A stretch of 64,000 nucleotides of DNA from Carallia brachiata (lineage: Eukaryota > Streptophyta > Magnoliopsida > Malpighiales > Rhizophoraceae). Shown piece after piece: positions 1 to 12,435 of the stretch. The notes beneath the pieces were generated by a model. The model saw only the letters and a list, made by a program, of their open reading frames with translations, had not been told where the DNA came from and searched no databases. The stretch's first letter is position 1; each line of letters begins with the position of its first letter. A program made the position numbers and the translations under genes. Where the stretch lies: contig JADCRB010000071.1 in assembly GCA_021464245.1 (NCBI GenBank), forward strand, positions 4,727,681 to 4,791,680. Reading direction: 5' to 3'.

Positions 1-720
1 AAATAAGGTTTAATTATAAAAACATGTCTCTCAACTTTAGAGCAACGAGTGAAAATTTCTCATTCTTTACACTATCTAAGAGTGTGACAAGTAATTCATG
101 AGAGATGAGAAAACAAAGATGCTATGAGAGAATGAACAATTACTGTATATGGATTATTGGCAAAGGTTACACAAATATATACAAAACAAGTGAGAAAGAG
201 TGGATGAATTGTGGGTGGTGTAAATGAGAAAGATTGTAGTGTGTGTGCTGCGAGGAAGGTAAGTGAGTGAAAATATAAATGTGTGAGTTTGTGTGTGAGA
301 GAGAATAAGTGAATGATATCGGCAGAAAATAATAAAAGTGAGATTGTTGTGTATTTCACTTGTATTATTGTTGTGTATAAGTAAAATAAATTTTAGTGAT
401 TTTATTAAGTCAATTTTATCTCTCTCAACTCAACACCTTAGTCCAGTGCTGGGCGCTAGACAGAACTTCTTTTTCGAAGCTATACATCTCAAGAAATTAA
501 CAGTTACACAAACAGCTCTTGTTTATGCCATAACAGGAATACAAGGCAAAAATCAATAAAGAATTGTACAATTTCACAATAGCAATCCTCTAAGTTTGGC
601 AGATGGTAAAACAATGAGAGCATTTGTAACAAACAAGCAAAAGCAATATTCATTGCATAAATAGATGCTTGATGGGTGCTTGGGGGAAAATTGTTGGAGA
701 TTTGGGAATGATGAACGGCT
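1..720. other. AT-rich flank without a recognisable gene
   Basis: Only short open frames are seen, with no conserved motif and no convincing splice pattern. The first 330 bases are rich in GAGA/TGTG-type purine runs. The tandem repeat array begins just downstream. Confidence 0.5.
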
Positions 721-1181
721 AGGTGTATCCCGTATCTGTGCATAGCATCATAGCTAGTAAAGCTGTAGAAACCGTGTGAAGGTATGATGTCCAATTTTTG
801 GCGATGAGCCATGTGATATCCATAAGCTGACAATCCTTGTTGTGCATAACACTGACATCCAGCCAGCTATTATAACAAAAAAAACCAAAAATAGTTTGTT
901 AGTTGATTTATTTCTGTTTTTCCAGTAGTTTTCTCTTTATTTTTTAGTCAAGTTTTACAATTATAGCCACAAAATTTTCTAATTAAACGCACAGCCAAAT
1001 ATGCCAGTATTATTTCATATATATTGTCCTTCAAAAGTGGATTGTGAAACGGAGTATTAGATGTTATATAAAGAGGTTGAGAGAAAAGAAGAATTGCACA
1101 TCTATTATTATATAACGCTTGATTTTAAAAAGCCCTGCACTCATAAAAATATATATATTTTTTACCTGTATTTCATTAGCC

Positions 1182-1805
1182 ATGGTGAGGAAAGTGTTGT
1201 TCCTCCTATTGTCCATTTTCTTCTTGTGGACAATGGTTTTTCTCCTCAAGTTTTCAGAAATTTCAGAAAATCTTTTACCCATGCATTCAATAAATTTGCT
1301 ACTAGCTGGGATAACCGAATCTGTGGTACTAGTCATCATTTTTTTCACAAATCACACGGCCAAGTTTACTGGGCTGTCGATCTAGGCAGAGGTTGGCATA
1401 AGAACTTTTTTCAAAGCAATTTTCGATAGTTTCCTTTCCTATCTCATTTATCTTGTGAAAACTGACTTCAAGATCAGAAATGTTTTTCCTCCACCTTCCC
1501 CTACGCAACCATATGGTAATCTTTTGATTTGGCCTTCGACTCTTATGATTGGGTCCTTTCTTACCTTTGAGGAGTGGAAAATAATCTTCCTCTGTTTCTC
1601 AGCTACTGGATTTTTCTTGTGTTTGGCTCAAAATCTTTTCTCATCAATCAGAAGGTTATTACCCGTCAGTCGTTTGATGCATATAGCACTACTTTTCATA
1701 TTTAAAGCAAGTACTATAGAAATAATAATCATTGTAATAAGTTCCAGTATTGTCTTTACTTTAAAAAATATATTTGGAGATGTAGGACCAAGAGCCACTA
1801 AATAG
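1182..1805 (+). pseudogene. Membrane-protein pseudogene, array copy 1 (one in-frame stop)
   Basis: A single frame of 208 codons runs from the ATG at 1182 to the TAG at 1803-1805 and is broken only by a TAG at 1383-1385. Copy 2 has TGG (Trp) at the matching place. The predicted protein is about 207 residues, very hydrophobic, with likely membrane spans near residues 5-27, 40-60, 75-95, 130-155 and 165-190. It contains a PYGNLLIWP segment, an FEEWKIIFL segment and a DVGPRATK C-terminus. No intron is needed. I do not recognise the family. The ATG is chosen because it is conserved in all three copies. A non-standard start inside the second half is possible but unlikely. Confidence 0.7.
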
Positions 1806-2845
1806 AGAAGTTCAGGTTGTAGAAGAAAAAAAAATCAAATGATATTGCTCCTATTGAGGTTCTTTTTTTTTTACAAAACTGTATATGTTGTTCTATATGT
1901 ATGGGTGACTCTTTCTTTTTATAATCTTTTTTTTTTTCATAAATTTGTTTGGAATCTTATCATTAATTGTATTTGTCTCGACTGGAAAAGTTTGTACCGG
2001 AAGACATTGAAATCAGTTAAGTCAAACCAAAGGTTCCATGCACAATCGGGGATAGATCAGTCGGGGCCAATTGTCCCTTCCCCGAGTTTTGAAACTATTT
2101 ATTGTTAAGGTTTTCAAAAATTCAATTTAGATTACTAGTTAGAGTAATTGCCTCCCTAGTTAAAATACCCAGTTTGACACTTGGTATGATAACTTTTTTT
2201 TTTCTCGGTCAGCATAGAGGCTGTAAGACCTAGCAAACTACAAATACAATTATACAAATAGAACGAAAGTCATCCTCTTTATAGATGTATTATTGAATTT
2301 CCAGAGCATTGTAATTTTTTAGCCTCATTTTTATCTATAAAAAATTTAAATGTTTGTTTTGTTATATTTTAAGTTAGAGAAGACCCTCTAAGGGCATCTT
2401 GTATCTATGCATGACATCATAGCTGGTAAAGCTGTATAAACTATGTGAAGTTATAATATCCTATTCTTAGCGAGGAGCCGTGTGATATCCATGAACTGGC
2501 AATCCCTGTTGTGCATGGCACTTACATCCAGCCAGCTGTTATGATAAAAAAACCAAAAATAATTGGTTAGTTGCCTTATTTCTGTCTTTCTAATTTTTCT
2601 CTCTATTTTTCAGTCAAGTTTTACAATTATAGCCACAAAATTTTCCGATTAAGCGCATAACCAAATATGTCAGTATTATTTCCTACATATAGTCCTTCAA
2701 AAGTGGATTGTGAAACTAAGTATTAGACGTTATATAAAGAGGTTAAGAGAAAAGAAGAATTGCACATCTATTATTATATACCACATGATTTTCAAAAGTC
2801 TAGCACTCATAAAAATATTTATTTTTTACTTATATTTCATTAGCT

Positions 2846-3468
2846 ATGGTGAGGAAAGTGTCGTTCCTCCTATTATCCATTTTCTTCTTGTGGATAACGG
2901 TTCTTCTCCTCAAGTTCTCAGAAATTTCAGAAAATCTTTTGCCCATACATTCATTTAATCTGTTGGTAGCTGGGATGGTAGGATCTGTGGTACTAGTCAT
3001 CATTTTTTTCACAAATCACACTGTCAAGTTTGAAGAGCTGTCGATTTGGGTAGAGATTGGTAAAATAACTTTTTTCGAAGCAATTTTTGGTATTTTTCTT
3101 TCCTACCTCATTTATCTTGTGAAAATTGACTTGAAGACCAAAAATATTTTTTCTCTGCTTTCCCCGATGCAACCATATGGTAATATTTGATTTGGCCTCC
3201 GGCTCTTATAACTGGGTATTTTCTTACCTTTGAGGAGTGGAAAATAATCCTCCTCTACTTCTTGACTACTAGATTTTTCTTGTGTTGGACTCAAAATCTC
3301 TCTACATCAATCAGAAGGTTATTGCTTGTTAGTCGTTTGGTGTATATAACACTAATTTGCATATTTAAAGTAAGTATTATAAAAATAATAATCATTATAA
3401 TAGGTTCCAGTATTGTCATTACTTTGAAAAATATGTTTGCAGATGTGGGACCAAGAGCCACCAAATGA
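2846..3468 (+). pseudogene. Membrane-protein pseudogene, array copy 2 (one frameshift)
   Basis: This is the best-preserved copy. The frame is open from the ATG at 2846 to 3190. A one-base shortening relative to copy 1, just after the PYGN codons (about 3178-3190), shifts the reading frame. The remainder continues in another frame to the TGA at 3466-3468 and ends in the same DVGPRATK tail. Here the codon that is a stop in copy 1 is Trp, in SIWVEIGKITFF. Predicted spans match copy 1. If the single-base difference were a sequence error, the gene would be intact at about 207 residues. No family assigned. Confidence 0.7.
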
Positions 3469-4516
3469 AGAAGTTCAGGTTATAAAAGAAAAAAAATGAA
3501 ATGATATTCCTCCTATTAAAGTTTTTGGTTTTTTTTTTGTGCAAAACTGTATATGTTGTTCTATATGTGTAGGTGACTCTTTCTTTTTATAATCTTTTCT
3601 TTTTTCCATAAATTTGTTTGGAATCTTATCATTAACTGTATTTTTCTTGACTAAAAAAGTTTGTACCAGAAGACATTAAAATCGGTTAAGTCAAGCCAAA
3701 AGTTCTTTGCACAATCAAGGATAGATCGGCCAAGGCCAACTGTCCCTCCTTTGAGTTTTGAAGCTATTTATTGTTAAAGTTTTCAAAAATTCAATTTAGA
3801 TTACTAGTTAGAGTCATTACCTCATTAGTTAAAATACTCAGTTTGACACTTGGTGGAATAATTTTTTTTTTCTCAGCCAGCATAGAGGTTGTAAGGCCTA
3901 AAAAACTGCAAATATAATTGTACAAAATAGAATGGAAGTCATCCTCTTTATAGACGTATTATTGAAAGTCCAAAGTATTATAATTTTTTAGCTCTATTTT
4001 TATCTATAAAAAATTTAAACACTTGGTTTTGTTATATTTTAAGTTGGAGAAGACCCTCTAGGGGCATCTCATATCTGTGCATAGCATCATAACTGGTAAA
4101 GCTGTAGAAACTGTGTGAAGGTATGATATCCTATTCTTGGCGAGGAGCCATGTGATATTTATAAGCTGGCAATTTTTATTGTGCATGGCACTTACGTCCA
4201 GCTAACTATTATAACAAAAAACCAAAAATAGTTTGTTAATTACCTTATTTCTGTCTTTCCAATAGTTTTCTCTCTATTTTTCAATCAAATTTTACAATTA
4301 TAGCCATAAAATTTTCTGATTAAGCGCACAACCAAACACGCTAGACTTATTTCCTAGATATAGTCCTTGAAAAGTGGATTGTGAAAGAGAGTACTAGATG
4401 TTATATAAAGAGGTTGAGAGAAAAGAAGAATTATGCATTTATTATTATATAACGCTTGATTTTCAAAAGTCTTGCACTCATAAAAATATCTTTTTTTTAC
4501 TTGTATTTCTTTAGCC

Positions 4517-5112
4517 ATGGTAAGGAGAGTGCCATTTTTCTTAATGTCAATTTTCTTCTTGTGGACAACGGTTCTTCTCCTCAAGTTCTCAGAAATTTTA
4601 GAAAATCTTTTGCCCATGCATTCAATAAATTTGCTAGTAGTTGGGATGGCCGGATCTATGGTGCTAGTCATTTTTTTTTTCACAAATCACATGGTCAAGT
4701 TTGAAGGGCAGTCGATTTGGGCAGAGGTTGGTTGAAGAACTTTTTTCAAAACAATTTTTACCTTATGAAAACTGACTTGAAGATCAAAAATATTTTTTCT
4801 CCGCCTTTCCCGATGCAACCACATGGTAATTTTTTGATTTGGCCTCTGGCTTTTATGACTGGATCCTTTCTTACCTCTGAGGAGTAGAAAATAATCCTCC
4901 TCTATTTCTCAGTTGCTAAATTTTTCTTGTGTTAGCTCAAAATCTTTCTATATCAATCAGAACGTTATTACTTGTCAGTCGTTTGGTGTATATAGCATTA
5001 ATTTTCATATTTAAAGCAAGTATATGGAAATAATAATCATTGTAATAGGTTCCAATATTGTCATTACTTTAAAAAATATGTTTGGAGATGTGAGCCAAAA
5101 GCCACCGAATGA
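4517..5112 (+). pseudogene. Membrane-protein pseudogene, array copy 3 (several lesions)
   Basis: This is the most decayed copy. It opens at the conserved ATG (4517) and reads MVRRVPFFLMSIFF onward to a TGA at 4733-4735. It then lacks about ten codons present in the other copies (after about 4757), and has a TAG at 4885-4887 where the others have Trp in FEEWK. There is further frame loss near 4930, where a base is missing relative to copy 1. The C-terminal GPRATK equivalent is degraded and closes near 5110. No function can be assigned. Confidence 0.7.
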
Positions 5113-5697
5113 AGAAGTTCAGGTTGTGGAAGAAAAAAAAATGAAATGATATTGCTCTTACTAAGGTTTTTGTTTTTTTTTTGTACAAAACTGTATATGA
5201 TGGTTTACATGTATGGGTGATTATTTCTTTTTATAATTTTTTTTCATAAATTTTTTTTGGAATCTTATCATTAACTGTCTTTGTCTTGATTGGAAAAGTT
5301 TGTACTGGAAGACATTGAAATCGGTTAAGTCAAGTCAAAGGTTTCATGCTCAATTAGGAATAGATTGGTCGGGGCCAATTGTCCCTCCCCCAAGTTTTGA
5401 ATATATTTATTGCTAAGGTTTTTGAAAATTCAATTTAGATTACTTGTTCGAGTTATTGTCTCCCTAGTTAAAATACCTAATTTGACACTTGGTGGGATAA
5501 TTTTTTTTTTTTCTTCATCAGCATAGAGGCTGTAAGGCCTAGCAAATAGCAAATACAATTATACAAATAGAACGGAAGTCATCCTCTTCATAGACGTATT
5601 ATTGAAACTCTAAAGTATTATAGTTTTTTAGCCCCATTTTTATCTATAAAAATTCAAAGGTTTGGTTTTATTATATTTTAAGTTAGAGAAGACCCTG

Positions 5698-7508
5698 TTG
5701 ATCTGCTGTTAATTTTTGGACTTATTATATTTTATTTTTAGAATGCGTTAAGGAGAGTGAAGATAAACAAACAATGTTAATTATTTTCCTCAAACATAAT
5801 AGTTGAATTATAATTAGTCATTAAAATAAATTTATTATGTTTATAGTAAAAATTTGAGCAGTAAACATCATACAAATTTCATCATACAATTGCATTGAAA
5901 ATAAAAATAAAATTTATATTTATTATTAAAAATAAAAAATATAATTTTAAAGTATTAAGACACATAAAAAATATTTATAATTTTTATTATCCATAATAAA
6001 TTAATAATTACTTATTTATCATCATATATATTAATTTTTTATTCTAATTTATACATATTAAATTGACCTCTTAAAAAGGTACATCCCTGTTCACAATCAT
6101 ACTAAATCTTAGAATCATCCAACAAAAAAAATTTTAAAATAGTAAATTACTTGTCCTATCTCACCACTGTCCATTGCCACTCGTAGGAATGGGAACATGC
6201 AAACTGGACGAACGCCAAATACAACCAAGACAACGCAATAATAAACGTGGCAACGGTAATGGGTAATCTTTTTTTTAGTGAACATTAACGGCAAATATGC
6301 TATAACAATAATTAAGCAAATACATAAATTGAAATGAAAAGATTCACTTCCTAATTTATAACATGAAATAAAATGGGGTGTTCAGAGAAAATGTAAGAGA
6401 AATTTTACTTGTCTCAATAAATTAGCTTTGTTTTACTCATTTGCCATTATAGAGTTTAACCCAAATGTTCATAATAAGTGGATTTATGCAAAATTAATAT
6501 TATTTTTGGTAGGCATAAGCTCGAATTAAACTACTAAACGCACCAATGTCTGCAACTCAAGCATTATCGACCGTTTCTTTACGAAAATTATCTTTCATAT
6601 TTCCTAAAGAACTTTAAGTCTTTTCAATTTTGAATTTTATTGTAGAGAAGTGAGCTCTTTAACTTGAAGGAAGCTACCAACTTTGGTGCCAAAATTAAAA
6701 TCAGTTGTTGATACACCTTAGAGCAAACTTTGAACAAGATGCAATTTATGTAGACTTACATAGTAAAATAATGCAAATAGTATAACTATTTATAGATCTT
6801 TGAAAATATGTGTGATTGGAGTTTTCCCCGTGAACCATTGTCACGCGGGTTTTCAATATTTGTTGAAAAAAATGAGTAAAACAGATTCAAGTTATTATTA
6901 TTAGTTTTTTAAATTTACTTATGATCCATTATTTGTGCTAATTTTCAAAGAGAATTTAAAAATGCTTATATAATGTATTTGTTTTGCGAAGCACAATTGC
7001 AATATGCATGAAAGTTAACATGTGATACTTGGTAAGAGAAAAAATGAAAGGGGATGTTTGGGTAACGCGGTGGCAAGGTAATAAGACCAAAGATATAAGA
7101 AGGAAAAGAGAGGAAAGGTCAAAGATGCTATAGGTGAAAGAAGGTGTTGCGTAAGAGAAAGAAGGTAATTTACGTGGCATATATTATTGACTGAGATTAA
7201 TGATTTTTTTGCCATGTAGGCTGTCATGTCGGAGCCACGTCACTATTTACTGTCAGTTGATAGAAATTAAAAGTTACTGAACTATTAATAGACCTTTTTA
7301 ATGGTGTCAATTTTAAATAGATGCTTTTTGAGGTACTAATCTATAAATAGATAATCGAAAAGGTATCGACCCAAATATAAACTTAACACATTTCTTTTCT
7401 CACCCAAATGTTGAGAAAGGTAGCTGGACAAATACTAACAATTGAAATTGAATTATAAAATTATCAAAAGGCTTATGAAACTCTTCCATTTTATTAAGTG
7501 AGTTGGTG
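5698..7508. other. AT-rich intergenic stretch
   Basis: No coding sequence, RNA gene or structured repeat is convincing here. Composition is strongly AT-rich between about 5750 and 6060. Small open frames near 6956-7227 on the minus strand show no domain or splice signal. Confidence 0.5.
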
Positions 7509-8199
7509 TGTTAATGGACCTAGCCCAAATAGTTTAGAATTTTACTCTTATACTAATTTTTCCTTCTTCTTAATTTCTTTCTTTTCATCTTCGATTTTTT
7601 TTCCCTAGTGACTCTTCTTTCTTTTCATTCTTTATTTATACTGAACAATCCATATTAATGTACCAACCAAATCTTTCTTTGTCAATACCATGTAAAGGCA
7701 GTCGATCATTATTTTTTTTTTACTTCGTTGATATATTCCTCTTCCAATTTTAATTTATTTCTCTAAATTCTCATTTTTCATACCCAATTCTCATGATATC
7801 TCAGTCTCACTACTTTTTTTTCTTTTTTTTGCTTGATTGTTATGTATTAAATAGGGTATTTACTACAAAACCCTAATTTTTATGATATTTGGCTAAAATG
7901 GGAAACTAGACTTTGACTTGTCGATTCAAGAGTATATTTATTGCTCACCAATTTCTTGATTCAATCCACAGAAGAGGCTTTATTTGCCTATTTTCTTTGC
8001 TGCCTAGCTTCTTTTCTCCATTGTTTGTAAGGTATTTTCTATAATTTTTAAATAGTTTGTTGTTGAAAGTATGACCTAGACTCCCAACCCCATGAGATGA
8101 CTAATAAATCTAAGACTGGACAAGCCTCTTTTAGAGTAAACTAGTGATTTATGAATTTATATCATCTTATGTAATTACTCATCAACTGTTGAATGAAAA

Positions 8200-11100
8200 T
8201 AATTATCTTTAAAGGAAGAAAATTGTGTATTACTTGTTACGTGGTCAGGAAAAATTAAATTGCTCAGAGGAAAACCATCCAGATGTAAAAACAAACCTTA
8301 ATGAGTACCACAGTTGGCAGCAAGAGGATAATAGAATATATGGGCAGCTTTTAAATTTTATGGAGCCAAAAGTCACCACTGTTGTGACTCATACAGATTT
8401 TGTTAGGAAATTATGAGAATATTTGGTGAGAAAAGATGAACATGTCTCAAGTTGATGATGTATTGAGTGCACTGTATCGTCTAGAATAGTTAGATAACTC
8501 TTTGGTTGATAACTTCACTGAGTTTAAGACTCTATTTAAACGATTGAATAGTCTCATGCTTGTTGGTAATAAACTTGAAAAGATGTTGGGATGAAGAGAA
8601 CAATGTGACATCCTTTTTTTTTTTTTTATAGTTTGAAGTCAAATTATATTACGACTCATTCACAGGTTTAATTTAGTCAAGTTTTTACTATTGCTAAAAC
8701 TTTTGCAAGGATTATTCATAGTTCTTGTGAGGATGTGATAACTCCTCGAACGGTACAGCTCTCTTCAGATAGCGCAGCTTTTGCGACCTTCCCTCAATCA
8801 GGAGGTCCTTGAGGGCGTGGTGGTCACATGAAGGTCATAGTTTTTGTAGGAGAAGAATTATTTGTGAACAATGTGGGAAATCTGGACACTCCAAACAATC
8901 TTGTCAGTCGTTGTACAAAAAGCCACCAACTATTAATATTGGAAAGTTTGCTATTGTTATTAGTAATGAACGTCTACTTCCTACACTAACTATCCCCTAT
9001 TAACTCCTATTCCCAAAGGGCGATAGAGTGAGAGTAGATTGTCTATAATCATCCATGAGGATTATTGTCAACAATATATGCAGTGTCAGCATGGTGGATA
9101 GTTGAGTGGCTCTTCTGTTGTAACTTTTGTTCAAACAGGTAACCCTACTACTTGTGCCTCTATCACATCACGCTCTTGGGCGATTGATTCTGGAGCCTTA
9201 GATCATATGACTACAATTGTAGGTATTTTATCTTCCTACCACCCTTCCCTTGGTTCACCCTTTGTTACTACAGCAAATAGAGCCTCTCTTGTTATCCAAG
9301 GGATTGGTGCAGCTACATCATCTATACTTTTATCAACTATTTTACATGTCTTAAACTCACATTTTAATTTGTTATATGTTAGTCAGATTACCCATTAGTT
9401 AAATTATTACATATCATTTTTTTCTAGTCATTGCCTTTTCAGGATTTTACGACAATGAAGACGATTAGTAGGGGTAGTGTGTCTGGCAACTTTTATGTGT
9501 TGGATGATGCTCCAGTTGCTTGTTTGGGGGTGTCTCTTACAACATTTGATATTTATTGTCACCTCGGTCATTTCTTTTTAGCAATCATAAAGAAGTTGTT
9601 TCCACATTTTAAGTTAGTTTGTGATATTCCTTATGAGTCGTGTCAGTTTCTGAAATACCATCGTATGTTTTATATTTCTCGAGTTAATAAACGAGCATCT
9701 ACTCCATTTGAGATCGTTCATTCTAATGTTTACGGTCCATCTCCCATAACTGCTATGTTAGGATTTCGCTACTCTTTTAACTTTGTTGATAACTATTCTA
9801 GGATGATATGAATTATCTTATGAAAAATTGTTCTAAATTATTTATTGTGTTATCCACTTTTTGTGCTGAAATTAATACTCAATTCTCTACTTCAATCTGT
9901 GTTTTACGTACTGATAATGCTGCAGAATATTTGTCATCTTTTTCTGCTTATTTATCCCAAAGAGAGATTATTCATTAGTCATCTTGCCATTACACTTCTC
10001 AACAGAATGAAGTAGCTGAATGCAAGAATCAACATCTATTGGAGGTAATTAGAGAACTATTTTTTCATATGAGGTTCACAAAAATATTTTGGGCTGAGCC
10101 AGTCAAAACGGCATATTATCTCATCAACTGATTTCGCTCACTTATACTTCAAGGGAGTTTTCTCATTAAGTACTTTTTCCTAAAAAGCCTATTTTTCTCT
10201 CTCTCCTGAAGCTTTTGGATGTGTTTATTATGTTCGTGATACTCGCCCTCACATCACAAAACTTGATCCTAAGTCCTTAAAATGCATGTTTGTTGGGTGT
10301 TCTCTTACATAGAAAATGTATCATTGTTATTCCTCAAATTTAGGTCAATTTCTTACTTCTTATGATGTTACCTTCTATGAGTCTTCTCCATATTTTTCTC
10401 CTTTGCTAGCTGTATCCTCTCCCTTTATTGCTCATGATGATGATTTTTAAGTATATCAATCATTTCAATCTCTTGATTATTCTGTGTCTAGTCCACCAAG
10501 TACTAATCCTTTTTAGGTTCAACAATATTCTTGTGATTCACATTTTATTTTTGGTCATCCACAGGTAGATGATGTTAGGCCGTTACCTCTTGCCTCATTG
10601 ATGCTCTAGTCAGAAGATCATGTTCCCTCTTCATCCTCTCCTGAGCTTGATCAGCCAAATGTCATGTGAAAAGGTGCCCTTACTTGTACTCAGAAACTAT
10701 TTCCTATAAAGGCATGTCTACTTCCTTTCAGATATTATTGATGGCCTTTAATACTCTGACTATTCCCATATTTAGAGTTGGGGCTTTTTCTCACCCAGGT
10801 TGGTAGGATGCTATGGAGGAGGAGATGCGTGCCCTTGAGCAAAACCATACATCGGATCTTGTGTCATTACTGTCTGGCAAGAAGGAGATTGGTTGTAAAC
10901 GGGTGTATGTGCCAAAGATGAACCTTGATGGCTCCCTTGCTCATTTGAAAGCACGACTGGCCGCAAAAGGCCATGCTCAGACTTATCGCATTGATTATAC
11001 TAAAACATTCTCTCTTGTACTCAAAATGACTTTATACAGCTGTTTTTGTCTCTTGCTGCTACTTATGCTTGACCTTTGCATTAATTAGATGTTAAAAATG

Positions 11101-12270
11101 GCTTTCTCTATGGTGATTTAGAGGAAGAGGTATACATAAAGCAACCTCTCAATTTTGTTGCTTAGGGAGAGTCCGGTAAAGTTTGTAAGTTGAAGAAATT
11201 TTTGTATGGCCTTAAGCAATTCCAAAGACTGGTTTGGTTGCTTTAGTAAAATTGTGGTTGGATTTGACAAGACGCAAGCTAGTGGTAATCATTCTGTTTT
11301 CTATCAACGATCTCTTGCAGACTATATATTATTCTTGCGGATGTTGATGACATTGTTGTCACTAGGAGCGATACTACTGATATTGTAGAGTTCAAGAATT
11401 TTTTAGTCCAAGTTTCAAACTAAGGATTTGGGAAAATTAAATTATTTTGTGGGCATTCAAGTTGTTAGGAGTAAGTGTGGTATTTACATATCTCAATGCA
11501 AGTATATATTTGATTTGTTGAAAGAAATAAAGATGTTTGACTCTAAGCAGAGTGAGTCTTTTATGGATTTAGGAGTGAAGTTATTGCCTGACAAGGGGGA
11601 GCCCTTGAATGATTCAGAACGATATCGGAGGTTAGTTGAAAAGTTGATTTATTTAACTATTACACTACCAGATCTTTCTTTTGCAATTGGGGTAATGAGT
11701 CAATTCATGGTTGCTCCTAGAACACCTCATTGGGAAGCTGTTGTGGGTTTTTATATCAAAATAATGAGCATTCTTTATTTGAGGCATACTCAGATATTGA
11801 TTGGGCTAGTTGCCCCACAAATAGAAGCTCAACTACTAAATATTATATTTTTGTTAGAGATAATCTAGTATTATGGAAAAGTAAGAAGTAAAGTATGATA
11901 GTCAAATCTAATGCTGAGGTAGAATATAAGGCAATGGCCCTTGCCACTTGTGAAATTGTGTGGCTATGAAATTTACTTAAGGAACTTGTTTTGCTCAGAT
12001 AGGTCCATCGTGCTTGTGGTATGATAGTAAGTTTGTCATTCACATTGCAAGCAAACCAATTTATCATGTACGGACTAAACATATTGAAGTAGATTGTCAT
12101 ATAGAACATGAAAGATTAAAAGAAGACACAATCTCCTTATCACATGAGAAGATTGGAAATCAATTAGCAGATGTTTTCCCTAAAGTAATCAATGGTGTCC
12201 AAATTGAATTTATCTGCAACAAGGTAGGCATGATTGATATCTATGCTCTAGCTTGTGGGGAGTATTGAGT
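8200..12270 (+). mobile_element. Decayed Ty1/copia-type LTR retrotransposon internal region
   Basis: Fragments appear in copia order. A gag-like stretch (8225-8450) is followed by a CCHC zinc knuckle, CEQCGKSGHSKQSC, near 8863-8905. Next come an aspartic protease motif, WAIDSGALDHM, near 9177-9210, and integrase pieces from about 9690 to 10130 including LRTDNAAEY. Copia reverse transcriptase segments lie at 10813-11390 and 11428-11750, and an RNase H tail with KHIEVDCHIEHE at about 11880-12240. Many stops and frameshifts interrupt it, so it is dead. The PR-IN-RT-RH order separates copia from gypsy. The element is on the plus strand, upstream of PBA1. Confidence 0.92.
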
Positions 12271-12277
12271 GAGTAGG

Positions 12278-12435
12278 TGTATTAGTGGGTCTGGCTCATA
12301 CAATTTCTTATATTTCTTTCTTTTTGTATTTTGTAGAAACCTTACCTATTCTCTTGTAGACAGTCATTTCTTCCGTTTTTGAGGAACGCTTCATTCAAAC
12401 TTTTCTTCTTTCTTTTTTTCTATTCTCTTTCAACA
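12278..12435 (+). repeat. Putative 3' LTR of the copia element
   Basis: A purine-rich tract (TGTGGGGAGTATTGAG, about 12255-12270) precedes TGTATTAGTGGGTCTGGCTCA, and the segment can be closed at a CA near 12435. The start resembles TGTTAATGGACCTAGCCCA at 7509, which may be the start of the 5' LTR. The rest of the two regions aligns poorly by eye, so both LTR boundaries are tentative. No target-site duplication was found. Confidence 0.4.

Larger units (their letters stand above)
721..5697 (+). repeat. Three-copy tandem repeat, unit about 1.67 kb
   Basis: The same sequence occurs three times head to tail, at about 721-2391, 2392-4061 and 4062-5697. Landmarks recur at a steady spacing: the block around GCATAGCATCATAGCTGGTAAA near 740, 2409 and 4082; the ATG of the embedded gene at 1182, 2846 and 4517; and the closing AAGTTAGAGAAGACCCT near 2370, 4040 and 5680. 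Copies differ by scattered substitutions and small indels, so the triplication is old. Each unit carries one decayed copy of a membrane-protein gene, listed separately. Confidence 0.93.

Noticed and set aside
338..833. Small open frames on both strands at the window start
   Set aside because: No motif, no splice context and composition like the surrounding spacer.
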